DNA of 41,761 bases, taken from NCBI GenBank assembly GCA_002897935.1, contig BDTA01000117.1, positions 1 through 41,761 on the forward strand, written 5' to 3'. Position 1 is the stretch's first letter; each line of letters starts with the position of its first letter. Shown here piece by piece: positions 34,382 through 41,737 of the stretch. The notes under the pieces are model-generated. The model did no database searches, had not been told where the DNA came from, and saw nothing but the letters and a program-made list of their open reading frames with translations. The position numbers were made by a program, and so were the translations under genes. This DNA comes from a bacterium BMS3Abin08 (GTDB lineage: Bacteria > Nitrospirota > Thermodesulfovibrionia > Thermodesulfovibrionales > JdFR-85).

Positions 34382-35583
34382 GAAAGCCTCCAGAATATAT
34401 CCTCCAGTATATCCACCACTGTGTCGATCTCCTGCTCGGTTACTATAAGCGGCGGTGTAAATCTTATGGTGTTTCCCGCTGTACAGTTTATCAGAACACC
34501 TCTCTCCAAACACGCATCAACAATGGACGAACAGTCCCTTGTAAGCTCCAGCCCAATCATGAGACCCATCCCCCGTATATCGGCTATTACACCTGAGAAC
34601 TCTTCCTTTAGCGCATATAATTTCCCTAAAAAGTACCCGCCCTTTCTCCTGCACTCCTCAAGTATGATGCCGTCTTCAAGGACGGTCTCCACGGTAGCCA
34701 GGGCAGCCTTGGCAGCGAGTGGGTTCCCACCAAAGGTTGATGCATGGGTACCTGGAACAAATGAAGCGGCTACCCGGTCCCCGGCAAGCATTGCACCAAT
34801 GGGAACACCGCCGCCAAGCCCCTTGGCAAGGGTCATTATATCCGGTTCAATGTCATAGTGTTCATAGGCGAACAACCTTCCCGTTCTGCCTATGCCTGTC
34901 TGAACCTCATCCAGTATGAGGAGAACTTCTCTTTCGCGGCAAAGCCTTCTTACCTCTTTCAGATAATCTCCGGAAGGTATCCTTATGCCGGCCTCTCCCT
35001 GAACCGGCTCGAGCATAACAGCGCATGTCCTGCCATCGAGGGAGTCTGAGAGGGCTTTGATATCATCAAACGGGACATGCCTGAACCCCGGAAGGAGCGG
35101 CTCAAAGCCCTCCTGAAACCGTTTCTGTCCCGTAGCGGTTATGGTAGCCATAGTCCTTCCGTGGAAAGAGTTCAAAGCGGTGATTATCTCGTATCTCCCT
35201 TCCCCGAAATGATCCCTTGAGTACTTCCTTGCAAGCTTGATGGCAGCCTCATTAGCCTCTGCGCCGGAGTTGCAGAAGAAGACCTTATCGGCAAAAGAGC
35301 TTTCAACAAGCAGCCTTGCCAGCCCGATCTGCGGCTCGATATGATAGAGGTTCGAGACGTGAATAAGCCTCTGTGCCTGTTTCTGGAGGGCAACCACCAC
35401 TCTTGGGTGACAGTGGCCAAGCACATTAACTGCTATTCCACCAACAAAATCAAGATACTCCTTGCCCCTTACATCATAAACCCTGCACCCCCTGCCCTTC
35501 CGCAGGACAACTGGGTACCGCTTATAGGTATTCATCAGATATTTTTCTGAATCCTCAATAAGTTCCTTCACCCTCTGACACAC
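34378..35583 (-). CDS. argD: Acetylornithine aminotransferase
   Basis: The 401-residue class-III PLP aminotransferase converts N-acetylglutamate semialdehyde to N-acetylornithine. It has the phosphate-binding CNSGAEANEAAIKLARK, FHGRTMATITATGQ, ILDEVQTGIGRTG, and the Schiff-base lysine K254 (TLAKGLGGGVPIGA), then HASTFGGNPLA. Specific assignment to ArgD rests on these motifs and on argF being coupled downstream. The start is GTG at 35583 with a weak GAGAGG nearby; a GTG six bases later is also possible. It lies 87 bases after an uncharacterised gene, with a GTCCCGAAATATCGGGAC hairpin in between. Confidence 0.94.
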   Translation of the reverse strand: MCQRVKELIEDSEKYLMNTYKRYPVVLRKGRGCRVYDVRGKEYLDFVGGIAVNVLGHCHPRVVVALQKQAQRLIHVSNLYHIEPQIGLARLLVESSFADKVFFCNSGAEANEAAIKLARKYSRDHFGEGRYEIITALNSFHGRTMATITATGQKRFQEGFEPLLPGFRHVPFDDIKALSDSLDGRTCAVMLEPVQGEAGIRIPSGDYLKEVRRLCREREVLLILDEVQTGIGRTGRLFAYEHYDIEPDIMTLAKGLGGGVPIGAMLAGDRVAASFVPGTHASTFGGNPLAAKAALATVETVLEDGIILEECRRKGGYFLGKLYALKEEFSGVIADIRGMGLMIGLELTRDCSSIVDACLERGVLINCTAGNTIRFTPPLIVTEQEIDTVVDILEDIFWRLS

Positions 35584-35670
35584 CTCTCATAATTAAGATA
35601 CTATCTTAAGATTCTTATTACGTTTTCAATACCCTGTCCCGAAATATCGGGACGGCTGGGAGGTTCATTC

Positions 35671-36624
35671 TCAGAAACCCAGACTCTCCTTCACCGCTGC
35701 TGCAAGAAGGGGGAACATAATCTCGTGATGACCCGTCAGGTAAAAACCCTTTCCACCCGAAAGGGTCGGCCTGTGCACTACATTCATCATCGGTCTGTAG
35801 TGTCTTGTAAAGTCCATGGTGACCGTTGTTATATCATTCACCCTGTTTCCAAGGTTTCTTGCAATCGTTAAGGCCTTCAGAAAGACCTCCGGTATTAAAA
35901 CGGCAGAGCCGAGGTTGATAAACACCCCCCCCTGAAGGTCGGAGACAACAGAGGCAAATATCCTGAAGTCCCTGTAACTTGCCCTGCCCGTGGCCTCACC
36001 GCTGCATTCAGGATGCATATGAATGATATCCGTACCAATTGCAACGTGTATTGTTACAGGGATGGAAAGGCGGCATCCCTCAGACAGGATACTTAAATCC
36101 TTGTAGGGAAAGGCCCTGCCCTTGAGAATCATCTCACCTACGGCTTCTCCAAGCCCTGCATTCCTCTCCGAGGCCTTATTAATGGCACGGTTTATCATCC
36201 TCCCCGTCTCCATTGCCATTCCGAAAGACCCATCCTTCAGCTCAGATGCCACATCCTCTGAAGTCCGCCCCACATAGGCTATCTCAAAATCATGTACAAC
36301 AGATGCGCCATTTGTGGCAACAGCCCCTATTACCCCCTTTTGCATGAGGTCAATAATAACAGGAGAAAGCCCCACCTTTATGGGATGGGCACCCATCCCG
36401 AGCACTACCGGCCTCCCCCGGTGGACCGCCTCTGTAATGGCATGGACAACCTCCCTGAAATCCTTTGCAGCAAGTATACCGGGAAGTGAATCGATGAAAT
36501 CCTTAAAACTTCCTCCGCCCTGATATGATTTTGCAAGAGCAGATACCCCTACCTTGCTTTTCCTCTTGCTCAGGGAATATCTCCTGAGTCTCCTCAAGGA
36601 TATGGCGCGATATTTCTTACTCAA
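35671..36624 (-). CDS. Conserved protein of unknown function upstream of argD
   Basis: I do not recognise this 317-residue family with certainty. There is no signal peptide or membrane helix, and the first 25 residues are very basic (Arg/Lys-rich). Visible motifs that look functional are VVLGMGAHPIKVGLSPVIID, GAVATNGASVVHDFEIAYVG, GTDIIHMHPECSGEA, VFINLGSAVLIPEVFLKAL and DFTRHYRPMMNVVHRPTL; the Gly-rich and His/Asp-rich segments suggest a nucleotide- or metal-binding enzyme. A distant deoxyhypusine-synthase-like Rossmann protein is a possibility I cannot support by alignment. The start is TTG at 36624 after GGGGG. It sits 87 bases upstream of argD, so it may be co-transcribed with the arginine genes. 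Confidence 0.75.
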   Translation of the reverse strand: MSKKYRAISLRRLRRYSLSKRKSKVGVSALAKSYQGGGSFKDFIDSLPGILAAKDFREVVHAITEAVHRGRPVVLGMGAHPIKVGLSPVIIDLMQKGVIGAVATNGASVVHDFEIAYVGRTSEDVASELKDGSFGMAMETGRMINRAINKASERNAGLGEAVGEMILKGRAFPYKDLSILSEGCRLSIPVTIHVAIGTDIIHMHPECSGEATGRASYRDFRIFASVVSDLQGGVFINLGSAVLIPEVFLKALTIARNLGNRVNDITTVTMDFTRHYRPMMNVVHRPTLSGGKGFYLTGHHEIMFPLLAAAVKESLGF

Positions 36625-36709
36625 GAATCCCCCGGAACATTATCATCCACATTTACATGAACCGCCCTTTATCCTGGCTATGCAGTGGTCCCCAACTTCC
36701 TCCACCACA

Positions 36710-36844
36710 CTAATCATAATTATCATACCCACAGGCATCAACAGGGACCTCAACCTCCATATAGTTTGTACATTTGTCGGAGACCACATCCTCTGTCTTC
36801 ATCAAGGACTCCTGATGCTTAAGTCCCCTGACATTTATCTTCAT
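36710..36844 (-). CDS. Small 44-residue protein with two cysteines (hypothetical)
   Basis: The ATG at 36844 has an excellent GGAGGT eight bases upstream. The frame reads KINVRGLKHQESLMKTEDV, then DKCTNYMEVEVPVDACGYDNYD, and ends in TAG. It is acidic, soluble and has two cysteines (C25, C38). Directly downstream a second frame (36643-36726, 27 residues, ending GGSCKCG) could be a separate tiny protein or the original C-terminus after a frameshift. Upstream is a palindrome (36865-36879). I do not recognise the family. The strong ribosome-binding site and sensible protein composition are the main reasons to call it. Confidence 0.45.
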   Translation of the reverse strand: MKINVRGLKHQESLMKTEDVVSDKCTNYMEVEVPVDACGYDNYD

Positions 36845-36864
36845 AAAAAGACCTCCGGGTTTTT

Positions 36865-36879
36865 ATGTTAGTCTAACAT
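36865..36879. promoter_or_regulatory. Perfect palindrome ATGTTAGTCTAACAT, candidate operator
   Basis: The 6-bp arms (ATGTTA/TAACAT) have a 3-base centre, 21 bases before the small ORF's start codon and just upstream of its Shine-Dalgarno. The TTAG...CTAA core resembles half-sites of DtxR/IdeR-family operators, and a DtxR-family gene is in this window. The link is inference. Confidence 0.35.
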
Positions 36880-36977
36880 GAAACCGTATTTTTAATAAAA
36901 TCGGCACTTTATTCCCAAAACCGCCGATAGAAAAACCTGCACATCCTGAAGGGGTTCAGGGCTAAAACGACCTTGCT

Positions 36978-37006
36978 TTGTCGATTACAGGGATATTTGA
37001 TATAAT
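36978..37006 (+). promoter_or_regulatory. pgeF: Promoter giving a leaderless pgeF transcript
   Basis: TTGTCG (36978-36983), a 17-base spacer, and a perfect TATAAT (37001-37006). The GTG start at 37013 is 7 bases past the -10, where transcription should begin, and there is no Shine-Dalgarno. Confidence 0.5.
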
Positions 37007-37012
37007 GTCGGT

Positions 37013-37686
37013 GTGATTGTACCCGACAACCTCAAATACGGCGCCATCAGTGCCTTCTTTACAGAAAGGGCGGAGGGCATAGACGGAAAAGTACCGGGCA
37101 GGATATCGGCTTACCCTGAAACTGATATATTTTCTCCTCTCCAGAGGCATACGGACACTATCATAAACCTTGATTTATCCCGGGATAAAACCATAGCCGA
37201 CGGCGTAATCACATCAAGAAAAGGGGTGCTCCTCGGCATCAGCACCGCCGATTGTGTCCCGATCCTCATTTACGATCCTCAAAAGCAGGTGGTAGGCGCC
37301 GTCCATGCAGGCTGGCGGGGCACTTCAAAGGGAATCCTGAAAAGGCCCTCCATTCAATGTCGGGGGCCTTCGGTTCCATGCCCGCAAACACCCTCATCGC
37401 CCTCGGACCCGCCATCAGGTGGTGCTGCTATGATGTAGGCAAAGACGTCCTTGAATCCGTCACGGATGCAACAGGGGAGGGAAAATATTCCATCACAAAA
37501 AATGGTAAAATATGTCTTGATCTCCCTTCTGCAAATATGCTTCAGGCGATCACTTCGGGAGTCCCGGAAGAGAACATATGGATATCGAAGGACTGCACCT
37601 ATTGCTGCCCTGAGAGATTCTTCTCATACAGATTCTCCAAAACAGGCGGGAGGCAGGGTGCCTTCATCGGGATAAAGTCAAAATAA
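37013..37686 (+). pseudogene. pgeF: PgeF/YfiH laccase-domain protein (peptidoglycan editing factor), single-base frameshift
   Basis: The first part (37013 to about 37339) reads MIVPDNLKYGAISAFFTERA and continues to AVHAGWRGTSKGIL. It holds H46, C81 and H98, whose spacing matches the YfiH copper/zinc site. The frame then shifts by one near 37339-37340, and the rest (EKALHSMSGAF, ALGPAIRWCCYDVG, to GGRQGAFIG) continues in another frame to the stop at 37686. Restoring one G (CTG GAA AAG) would give an intact protein of about 225 residues. As read, the first frame would stop at 37438. It may be a true mutation or a sequencing error. The family corrects mis-incorporated amino acids in peptidoglycan precursors. 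The start is GTG at 37013. Confidence 0.85.
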
Positions 37687-37698
37687 AGGAGGTTTAGA

Positions 37699-38166
37699 AT
37701 GCAACAGGAAGGGATGCTGACAGCGAGGGATATAATGAACAGGGAGGTGTATACCGTAGGCCCTGAGACATCTGTTGAAGAAGTGGGAAGACTGTTTATA
37801 GAAAAGGACCTCTCCGGTGCACCGGTTGTCGACGATGAAGGCAGACTCATAGGGATAGTCACTGAAAATGATCTCATCAGTCAGGAAAAACGCTTTCATA
37901 TCCCGACGATAATAAGGATCTTCGACGCCTTCATACCCCTTGAGTCTGATGCAAAGGTTGAAGCCGAGATCAAGAAGATGACCGCAACAACGGTCTCTGA
38001 GATATCCTCAGGAGAGGTTATAACCGTTGAAGAGGATACACCGCTTAATGATATAGCGACCATAATGACGGAAAAGAAGATTCATCTCCTTCCTGTTCTG
38101 AAGGAAGGTAAAATAGTCGGGATTATAGGGAAAAAAGATATAATACGTGCAATCTCCGGTACGTAA
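37699..38166 (+). CDS. CBS-domain-pair protein
   Basis: The 155-residue cytoplasmic protein consists almost wholly of two CBS motifs (about 8-62 and 95-152), forming one Bateman module. Typical residues are MNREVYTVGPETSVEEVGRL, GAPVVDDEGRLIGIVTENDL and HLLPVLKEGKIVGIIGKKDI. Stand-alone CBS pairs bind AMP, ATP or SAM and regulate partners, which cannot be identified here. The start ATG at 37699 has a strong AGGAGG. It is 12 bases after pgeF, and its 3' end overlaps tsaE by 20 bases. Confidence 0.92.
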   Translation: MQQEGMLTARDIMNREVYTVGPETSVEEVGRLFIEKDLSGAPVVDDEGRLIGIVTENDLISQEKRFHIPTIIRIFDAFIPLESDAKVEAEIKKMTATTVSEISSGEVITVEEDTPLNDIATIMTEKKIHLLPVLKEGKIVGIIGKKDIIRAISGT

Positions 38167-38611
38167 ATTGCGGATCACCTTCGAGACCTCTGATGAAACG
38201 GACACCATAGGACTTGCTGAACGCCTTGGAAAGAACTTAAAGAGAGGTGATATAGTCTGCCTCTATGGGGACCTCGGTGCCGGCAAGACAACATTTATTA
38301 AAGGCATTGCAAGATCGGTCGATATCCCTGAAAGGGAGATAACAAGCGCCAGCTTCGTAATCATTGCAGAGCATTACGGTAGGTACCCGCTCTACCATAT
38401 AGACCTGTACAGGCTATCCGATGCCGACGAGGCGATGAACACCGGGATGGATGAATACCTCTATGGGGACGGCATCTCCGTAGTAGAGTGGGCCGAAAGG
38501 CTTGGTGATTATCCTGATTGTACCGTTGAGATTCATATAAAGGACATAGGTGATAAAAAAAGGAAGATCAGCATAAAGGGAAACGCGGAGTATATCAAAG
38601 GCCTCGAATGA
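38147..38611 (+). CDS. tsaE: tRNA threonylcarbamoyladenosine biosynthesis ATPase TsaE
   Basis: This P-loop protein of about 154 residues acts with TsaB and TsaD to install t6A37 in tRNAs decoding ANN codons. Walker A is GDLGAGKTTFIKGI, followed by the TSASFVIIAEHYG switch region, YHIDLYRLSDADEA and VVEWAERLGDY. Length is standard. The GTG at 38147 overlaps the CBS gene; a TTG at 38168 just past its stop is an alternative start and neither has a strong Shine-Dalgarno. It ends in an ATGA overlap with nadK. Confidence 0.94.
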   Translation: MQSPVRKLRITFETSDETDTIGLAERLGKNLKRGDIVCLYGDLGAGKTTFIKGIARSVDIPEREITSASFVIIAEHYGRYPLYHIDLYRLSDADEAMNTGMDEYLYGDGISVVEWAERLGDYPDCTVEIHIKDIGDKKRKISIKGNAEYIKGLE

Positions 38612-39459
38612 AAAATATAGGCGTAATAACAAAACTCGGAAAATCCGAGCCGTTGGAGATACTCAGGGAACTCATTCCCTGGCTCAACGAGAGGGGATAC
38701 AACGTCTTTATCGAGCAGGAAACCGCATCACGAGCGGGCTTCAAGGGATATAAGCGGTCGGAAATTCCCCGGTTGGTCGATGTTGTTGTGGTTCTTGGAG
38801 GCGATGGAACCATGTTGAGTGCAGCCCGGCTCGTAGCAGAAACGGGTATACCCCTGCTTGGTGTAAACCTTGGGGGTCTCGGTTTTATAACAGAGGTTAA
38901 CAGGGCTGAGATGTACACGGCAATGGAGACACTCCTTAAGGGAGAATGTTCCGTTGAAGAGCGTATGATGATAGAGGCCGACGTTATTCGTCGGGGAGAG
39001 GTGATTGCAAGTTATACGGTTCTCAACGATGTTGTCATTACAAAAGGTGCGCTTGCACGAATAATCGACCTTGAAACATATATTGATCATACCTATGTCA
39101 CCACCTTCAAGGCAGACGGGCTCATCATATCCACCCCTACAGGCTCAACCGCTTACAACCTCTCTGCCGGCGGACCTATTCTTCACCCTGCCATGAACTC
39201 CGTTGTCCTCACCCCCATCTGTCCTCACACCCTTACGAACAGACCCATCGTCATATCATGCAACTGCCTCATAGAGGTAAGCCTGGGCCTGTACAGCGAA
39301 GACGTATTTCTAACGCTCGACGGCCAGGTAGGCCTCTCAGTAAGAAAGGATGACTTGATAGAGGTCAAGAAATCCCCCCACAGGACCAAGCTCCTCATCC
39401 CCTGTGAGAGGGACTACTACCAGGTATTGAGAGAAAAACTGAGGTGGGGAGAGAGATGA
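38608..39459 (+). CDS. nadK: NAD kinase
   Basis: The 283-residue enzyme phosphorylates NAD to NADP. The signature GGDGT (residues 64-68, VVLGGDGTMLSAAR) and a second NAD-binding motif (DGLIISTPTGSTAYNLSAGGPI) are both present, as is NLGGLGFITE. Length is normal. The ATG at 38608 overlaps the tsaE stop by 4 bases, and the gene ends in an overlap with the uracil-DNA glycosylase gene. The CBS-tsaE-nadK-udg run is therefore one operon. Confidence 0.97.
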   Translation: MKNIGVITKLGKSEPLEILRELIPWLNERGYNVFIEQETASRAGFKGYKRSEIPRLVDVVVVLGGDGTMLSAARLVAETGIPLLGVNLGGLGFITEVNRAEMYTAMETLLKGECSVEERMMIEADVIRRGEVIASYTVLNDVVITKGALARIIDLETYIDHTYVTTFKADGLIISTPTGSTAYNLSAGGPILHPAMNSVVLTPICPHTLTNRPIVISCNCLIEVSLGLYSEDVFLTLDGQVGLSVRKDDLIEVKKSPHRTKLLIPCERDYYQVLREKLRWGER

Positions 39460-40139
39460 CTGAAATCAGCATCCCAGATATCATAAAGGTCTTCAGGTTT
39501 TATGAGGCAATGGGGTTTGAGAGACTCCCGGTTCAAATCAAGGACACCGTCTGCAGGGACAACCCCTGCCCGATGAAGGAAGAGGCCCTCGGAAGACTGA
39601 GGGATGATGAATTAGGAGAATGTACAAGATGTGGCCTCTCAGGGAAAAGGACAAGGATAGTATTCGGTGAAGGAAACCCCGACGCCTCGCTTTTGTTGGT
39701 TGGGGAGGCGCCCGGTGAAGAGGAGGACAGGCAGGGGAGGCCTTTTGTCGGAAAGGCAGGTCAGCTTCTCACGAAACTCATCGTTAAAATGGGATTGAAC
39801 AGGGAGGGGGTATATATAACCAACACTGTAAAGTGCCGTCCCCCGGATAACAGAAAACCCACATCCGATGAAATCAGGACATGCAATCCCTTTCTGCAAA
39901 AACAGATAGCAATTATTAAACCCGTTGTCATAATGACCCTCGGAGACGTTGCCACAAAAACAATACTGGGTGATGTGGGTAATATATCGCGGATTCGTGG
40001 CAGGATTTACAGTTACAACGGGATAGACGTCGTCCCCACCTTCCATCCCTCATATCTCCTCAGAAATCCGGGAGCCAAATGGCAGACCTGGAGTGACGCG
40101 CAGACGGTAATAAAAATTCTTGAAAAAAACCATAAATGA
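39456..40139 (+). CDS. Type-4 (iron-sulfur) uracil-DNA glycosylase
   Basis: The 227-residue repair enzyme excises uracil from DNA. It has the family-4 motif [36 protein letters not shown] and the terminal HPSYLLRNP histidine motif. Cysteines C56 and C59 (ECTRCGLS) together with those in VKCRPP and RTCNPF are positioned to bind the [4Fe-4S] cluster. An extra N-terminal region of about 50 residues contains C33 and C38. The ATG at 39456 is chosen for its GGGGAGAG site and ATGA overlap with nadK; a GTG 12 bases upstream is less likely. This family is common in thermophiles and anaerobes. Confidence 0.95.
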   Translation: MTEISIPDIIKVFRFYEAMGFERLPVQIKDTVCRDNPCPMKEEALGRLRDDELGECTRCGLSGKRTRIVFGEGNPDASLLLVGEAPGEEEDRQGRPFVGKAGQLLTKLIVKMGLNREGVYITNTVKCRPPDNRKPTSDEIRTCNPFLQKQIAIIKPVVIMTLGDVATKTILGDVGNISRIRGRIYSYNGIDVVPTFHPSYLLRNPGAKWQTWSDAQTVIKILEKNHK

Positions 40140-40231
40140 ATCTTATGCACCTTATAGACAATACCTATGGTATTATATCTTCAAATCGGAAGATTCATAT
40201 TGTAAACAGTATGAAATTTTCTACTTGATTA

Positions 40232-40240
40232 TGTTATACT
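40232..40240 (+). promoter_or_regulatory. Extended -10 promoter element (TGTTATACT)
   Basis: TGTTATACT is an extended -10 with no good -35. Transcription would begin near 40247, before the terminator hairpin at 40264 and the rpsU gene. Confidence 0.4.
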
Positions 40241-40263
40241 CATACTCTTATTAAAGTTAATAG

Positions 40264-40300
40264 ACCTCACAGCCTCAAAAGCGTGAGGTTTTATTTTTCT
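40264..40300 (+). terminator. Rho-independent terminator (or attenuator) between the udg and rpsU genes
   Basis: ACCTCAC (40264-40270) pairs with GTGAGGT (40283-40289), and TTTTATTTTT follows. It is 125 bases after the udg stop and 78 bases before the rpsU start codon, so it may end the upstream operon or attenuate rpsU. Confidence 0.75.
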
Positions 40301-40377
40301 TCAAAAGGGAAGTTTTGGGGGGAAGTTTTGGCAGAGACAGAGAATAACGACATGAAAGAGGAAGGAGATGACTTGTT

Positions 40378-40572
40378 GTGGAGATAAGAGTTATAGACTC
40401 CAATATTGAAAAAGCCATCAAGGATCTGAAACGTAGGTTAGAAAGGGAAGGTCTTTTTAAGGAGGTAAAAAAGAGGCGATTTTATGAAAAGCCCTCTGAA
40501 AAAAAGAAGCGGAAACGGATAGAGGCAAAGAAACGAAGGATTAAAGCACTTAGATTTAGAAGGCATAGATAG
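40378..40572 (+). CDS. rpsU: 30S ribosomal protein bS21
   Basis: The 64-residue, extremely basic small-subunit protein acts near the mRNA Shine-Dalgarno duplex in initiation. The sequence (EIRVIDSNIEKAIKDLKRRL, then LFKEVKKRRFYEKPSEKKKRK) is typical of bS21. The GTG start at 40378 has GGAGAT eight bases upstream. It lies downstream of a terminator hairpin and an extended -10, which suggests its own controlled expression. Convergent with cspA. Confidence 0.96.
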   Translation: MEIRVIDSNIEKAIKDLKRRLEREGLFKEVKKRRFYEKPSEKKKRKRIEAKKRRIKALRFRRHR

Positions 40573-40652
40573 CTACAATCCCCCTAATCCAACCCGTCTT
40601 AGATTTTGCGGCACCCTCCATAAATCAATACGACCAGCAAATTTCCGGAAAT

Positions 40653-40678
40653 GAAAGCCCCCCGCAAAGGGGGCTTTC
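40653..40678. terminator. Bidirectional terminator hairpin between rpsU and cspA
   Basis: GAAAGCCCCC (40653-40662) pairs with GGGGGCTTTC (40669-40678), 10 bp with a 6-base loop, between two convergent genes. T-tracts are short on both strands. Confidence 0.65.
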
Positions 40679-40687
40679 AACAGGTAT

Positions 40688-40888
40688 TCAGATCTTAACA
40701 ACATTAATTGCCTTGGGACCTTTGGGGCCCTGTTCGATATCGAAGCTGACTGAATCACCCTCGGCAAGAGACTTAAACCCATCATCCTGAATGGAAGAAT
40801 AATGGACAAACACATCGCTGCCGTCTTCACTGGTGATAAAGCCATAACCCTTGGTTTCGTTAAACCACTTAACAGTTCCATTAACCAT
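40688..40888 (-). CDS. cspA: Cold-shock protein (CspA family)
   Basis: The 66-residue OB-fold single-stranded nucleic-acid chaperone has the RNP1 motif KGYGFI and RNP2 motif VFVHYS, and the [16 protein letters not shown] start is typical. The ATG at 40888 was chosen since AAGGAGG lies upstream and the family begins there; the frame opens 15 codons further upstream without homology. A GC-rich hairpin (40950-40983) sits upstream and may shape its 5' leader. Confidence 0.97.
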   Translation of the reverse strand: MVNGTVKWFNETKGYGFITSEDGSDVFVHYSSIQDDGFKSLAEGDSVSFDIEQGPKGPKAINVVKI

Positions 40889-40949
40889 ACTTACTACCCT
40901 CCTTTCTATAATAGACTCAAGCATCAGAGTCACTGTAGGCTTAAATAAA

Positions 40950-40983
40950 CAGGGGCCACAAGCTCAAAGCCTTTGTGCCCCTG
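40950..40983 (-). terminator. Hairpin with T-run upstream of cspA (terminator or leader structure)
   Basis: CAGGGGC (40950-40956) pairs with GCCCCTG (40977-40983), and ACAA with TTGT past a bulged C, 11 bp in all. On the minus strand it is followed by TTTATTT. It lies about 60 bases before the cspA start, so it may block incoming transcription or attenuate cspA. Confidence 0.5.
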
Positions 40984-41158
40984 TACAAGCATACAAAAAC
41001 TCCTGAAACTTATTTTATAGAATGCCATCTTCTATCCTAATATGTCAATATGTTTGTTTGCTGAATCCGGCATGCATCAGGAACCGGGAGGCCCTGTGAA
41101 TCCCGCACCCCGAAAGCTTTCAGGGTAATGTCCCCCTGGACCGTTTGCTGAATATAGG

Positions 41159-41331
41159 GTCTGCGTATAAAGTCGAACAGTTGTTGTTTTTCCGTCATTC
41201 CGGCTTGTCCGGAATCGTTCTTCAAGAAGGCATTCCGGCGGTCCTTAAGGCAGAATCCAGTGTTTTCAATGCCTTTTGGATGCCCCGAACGCTTTCGGGG
41301 CATGACGACAAAAAGCAATTTATGCACAGAC
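41159..41331. repeat. MITE-like element with GTCTGnGTATAA-type ends (173 bp)
   Basis: The ends are GTCTGCGTATAAA (41159-41171) and TTTATGCACAGAC (41319-41331). Internal blocks match 17998-18127 in inverted order, with an extra ATTCCGGcttgtCCGGAAT hairpin. It is flanked by unrelated sequence. Confidence 0.7.
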
Positions 41332-41379
41332 TCTAAATGAACCTTCCCGCCGTCCCGAAATTTCGGGGCGGGGTGTATT

Positions 41380-41433
41380 GTTGATCTCGTCTATTTCGTT
41401 GATTTGGTCTATTTCGTTGATCTCGTCTGTGTC
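41380..41433. repeat. 18-bp tandem repeat, three units
   Basis: The units begin at 41380, 41398 and 41416. The consensus is GTTGATCTCGTCTATTTC, with a few changes in units 2 and 3. It is a minisatellite-like array in non-coding DNA. Confidence 0.75.
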
Positions 41434-41450
41434 TGTTTGGTTAAATAAAC

Positions 41451-41737
41451 GTAACTACTCAGGTCTCCCCCTTTGGAAAACTTAGCATGTTCCACAAATA
41501 TGACTGAACACCGGGGGTTTAACAACAAAATGCTGATTAATTTGCTTTTTTCATAAAATTTATGCTGTTTTAACTATTCCTTTTTTAAAGATACGTAGAT
41601 TATGTTTTATTTTAACTTAAAGATTTAACGTAAAATGTTAGTATTATCAGATAGTTATAAAATACCCCCTGTATCCAGACCTAAATGTGGGTAAGGATAA
41701 GTTTGCTAAAGGGGGGATTATAGGGCTGAGTAGTTAC
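41451..41737. repeat. AT-rich MITE-like element with perfect 12-bp terminal inverted repeats (287 bp)
   Basis: GTAACTACTCAG (41451-41462) and CTGAGTAGTTAC (41726-41737) are perfect inverted repeats. Just inside are TCTCCCCCTTT and GCTAAAGGGGGGATTA, which together form the short palindrome seen at 33200-33225. The interior is AT-rich and carries no gene. Confidence 0.7.

Noticed and set aside
34382-34513. Longer argF frame starting inside argD
   Set aside because: The extra 44 residues have no ornithine carbamoyltransferase similarity and lie within argD; the family starts at MKRDFLRLWDLSE.
37325-37345. Programmed -1 frameshift in pgeF
   Set aside because: No X-XXY-YYZ slippery heptamer fits the frame at the junction and there is no obvious downstream stimulator; a plain one-base deletion explains it better.
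41037-41336. Coding frames across the right-hand repeats
   Set aside because: They run through TIR repeats and hairpins and have no recognisable protein features.
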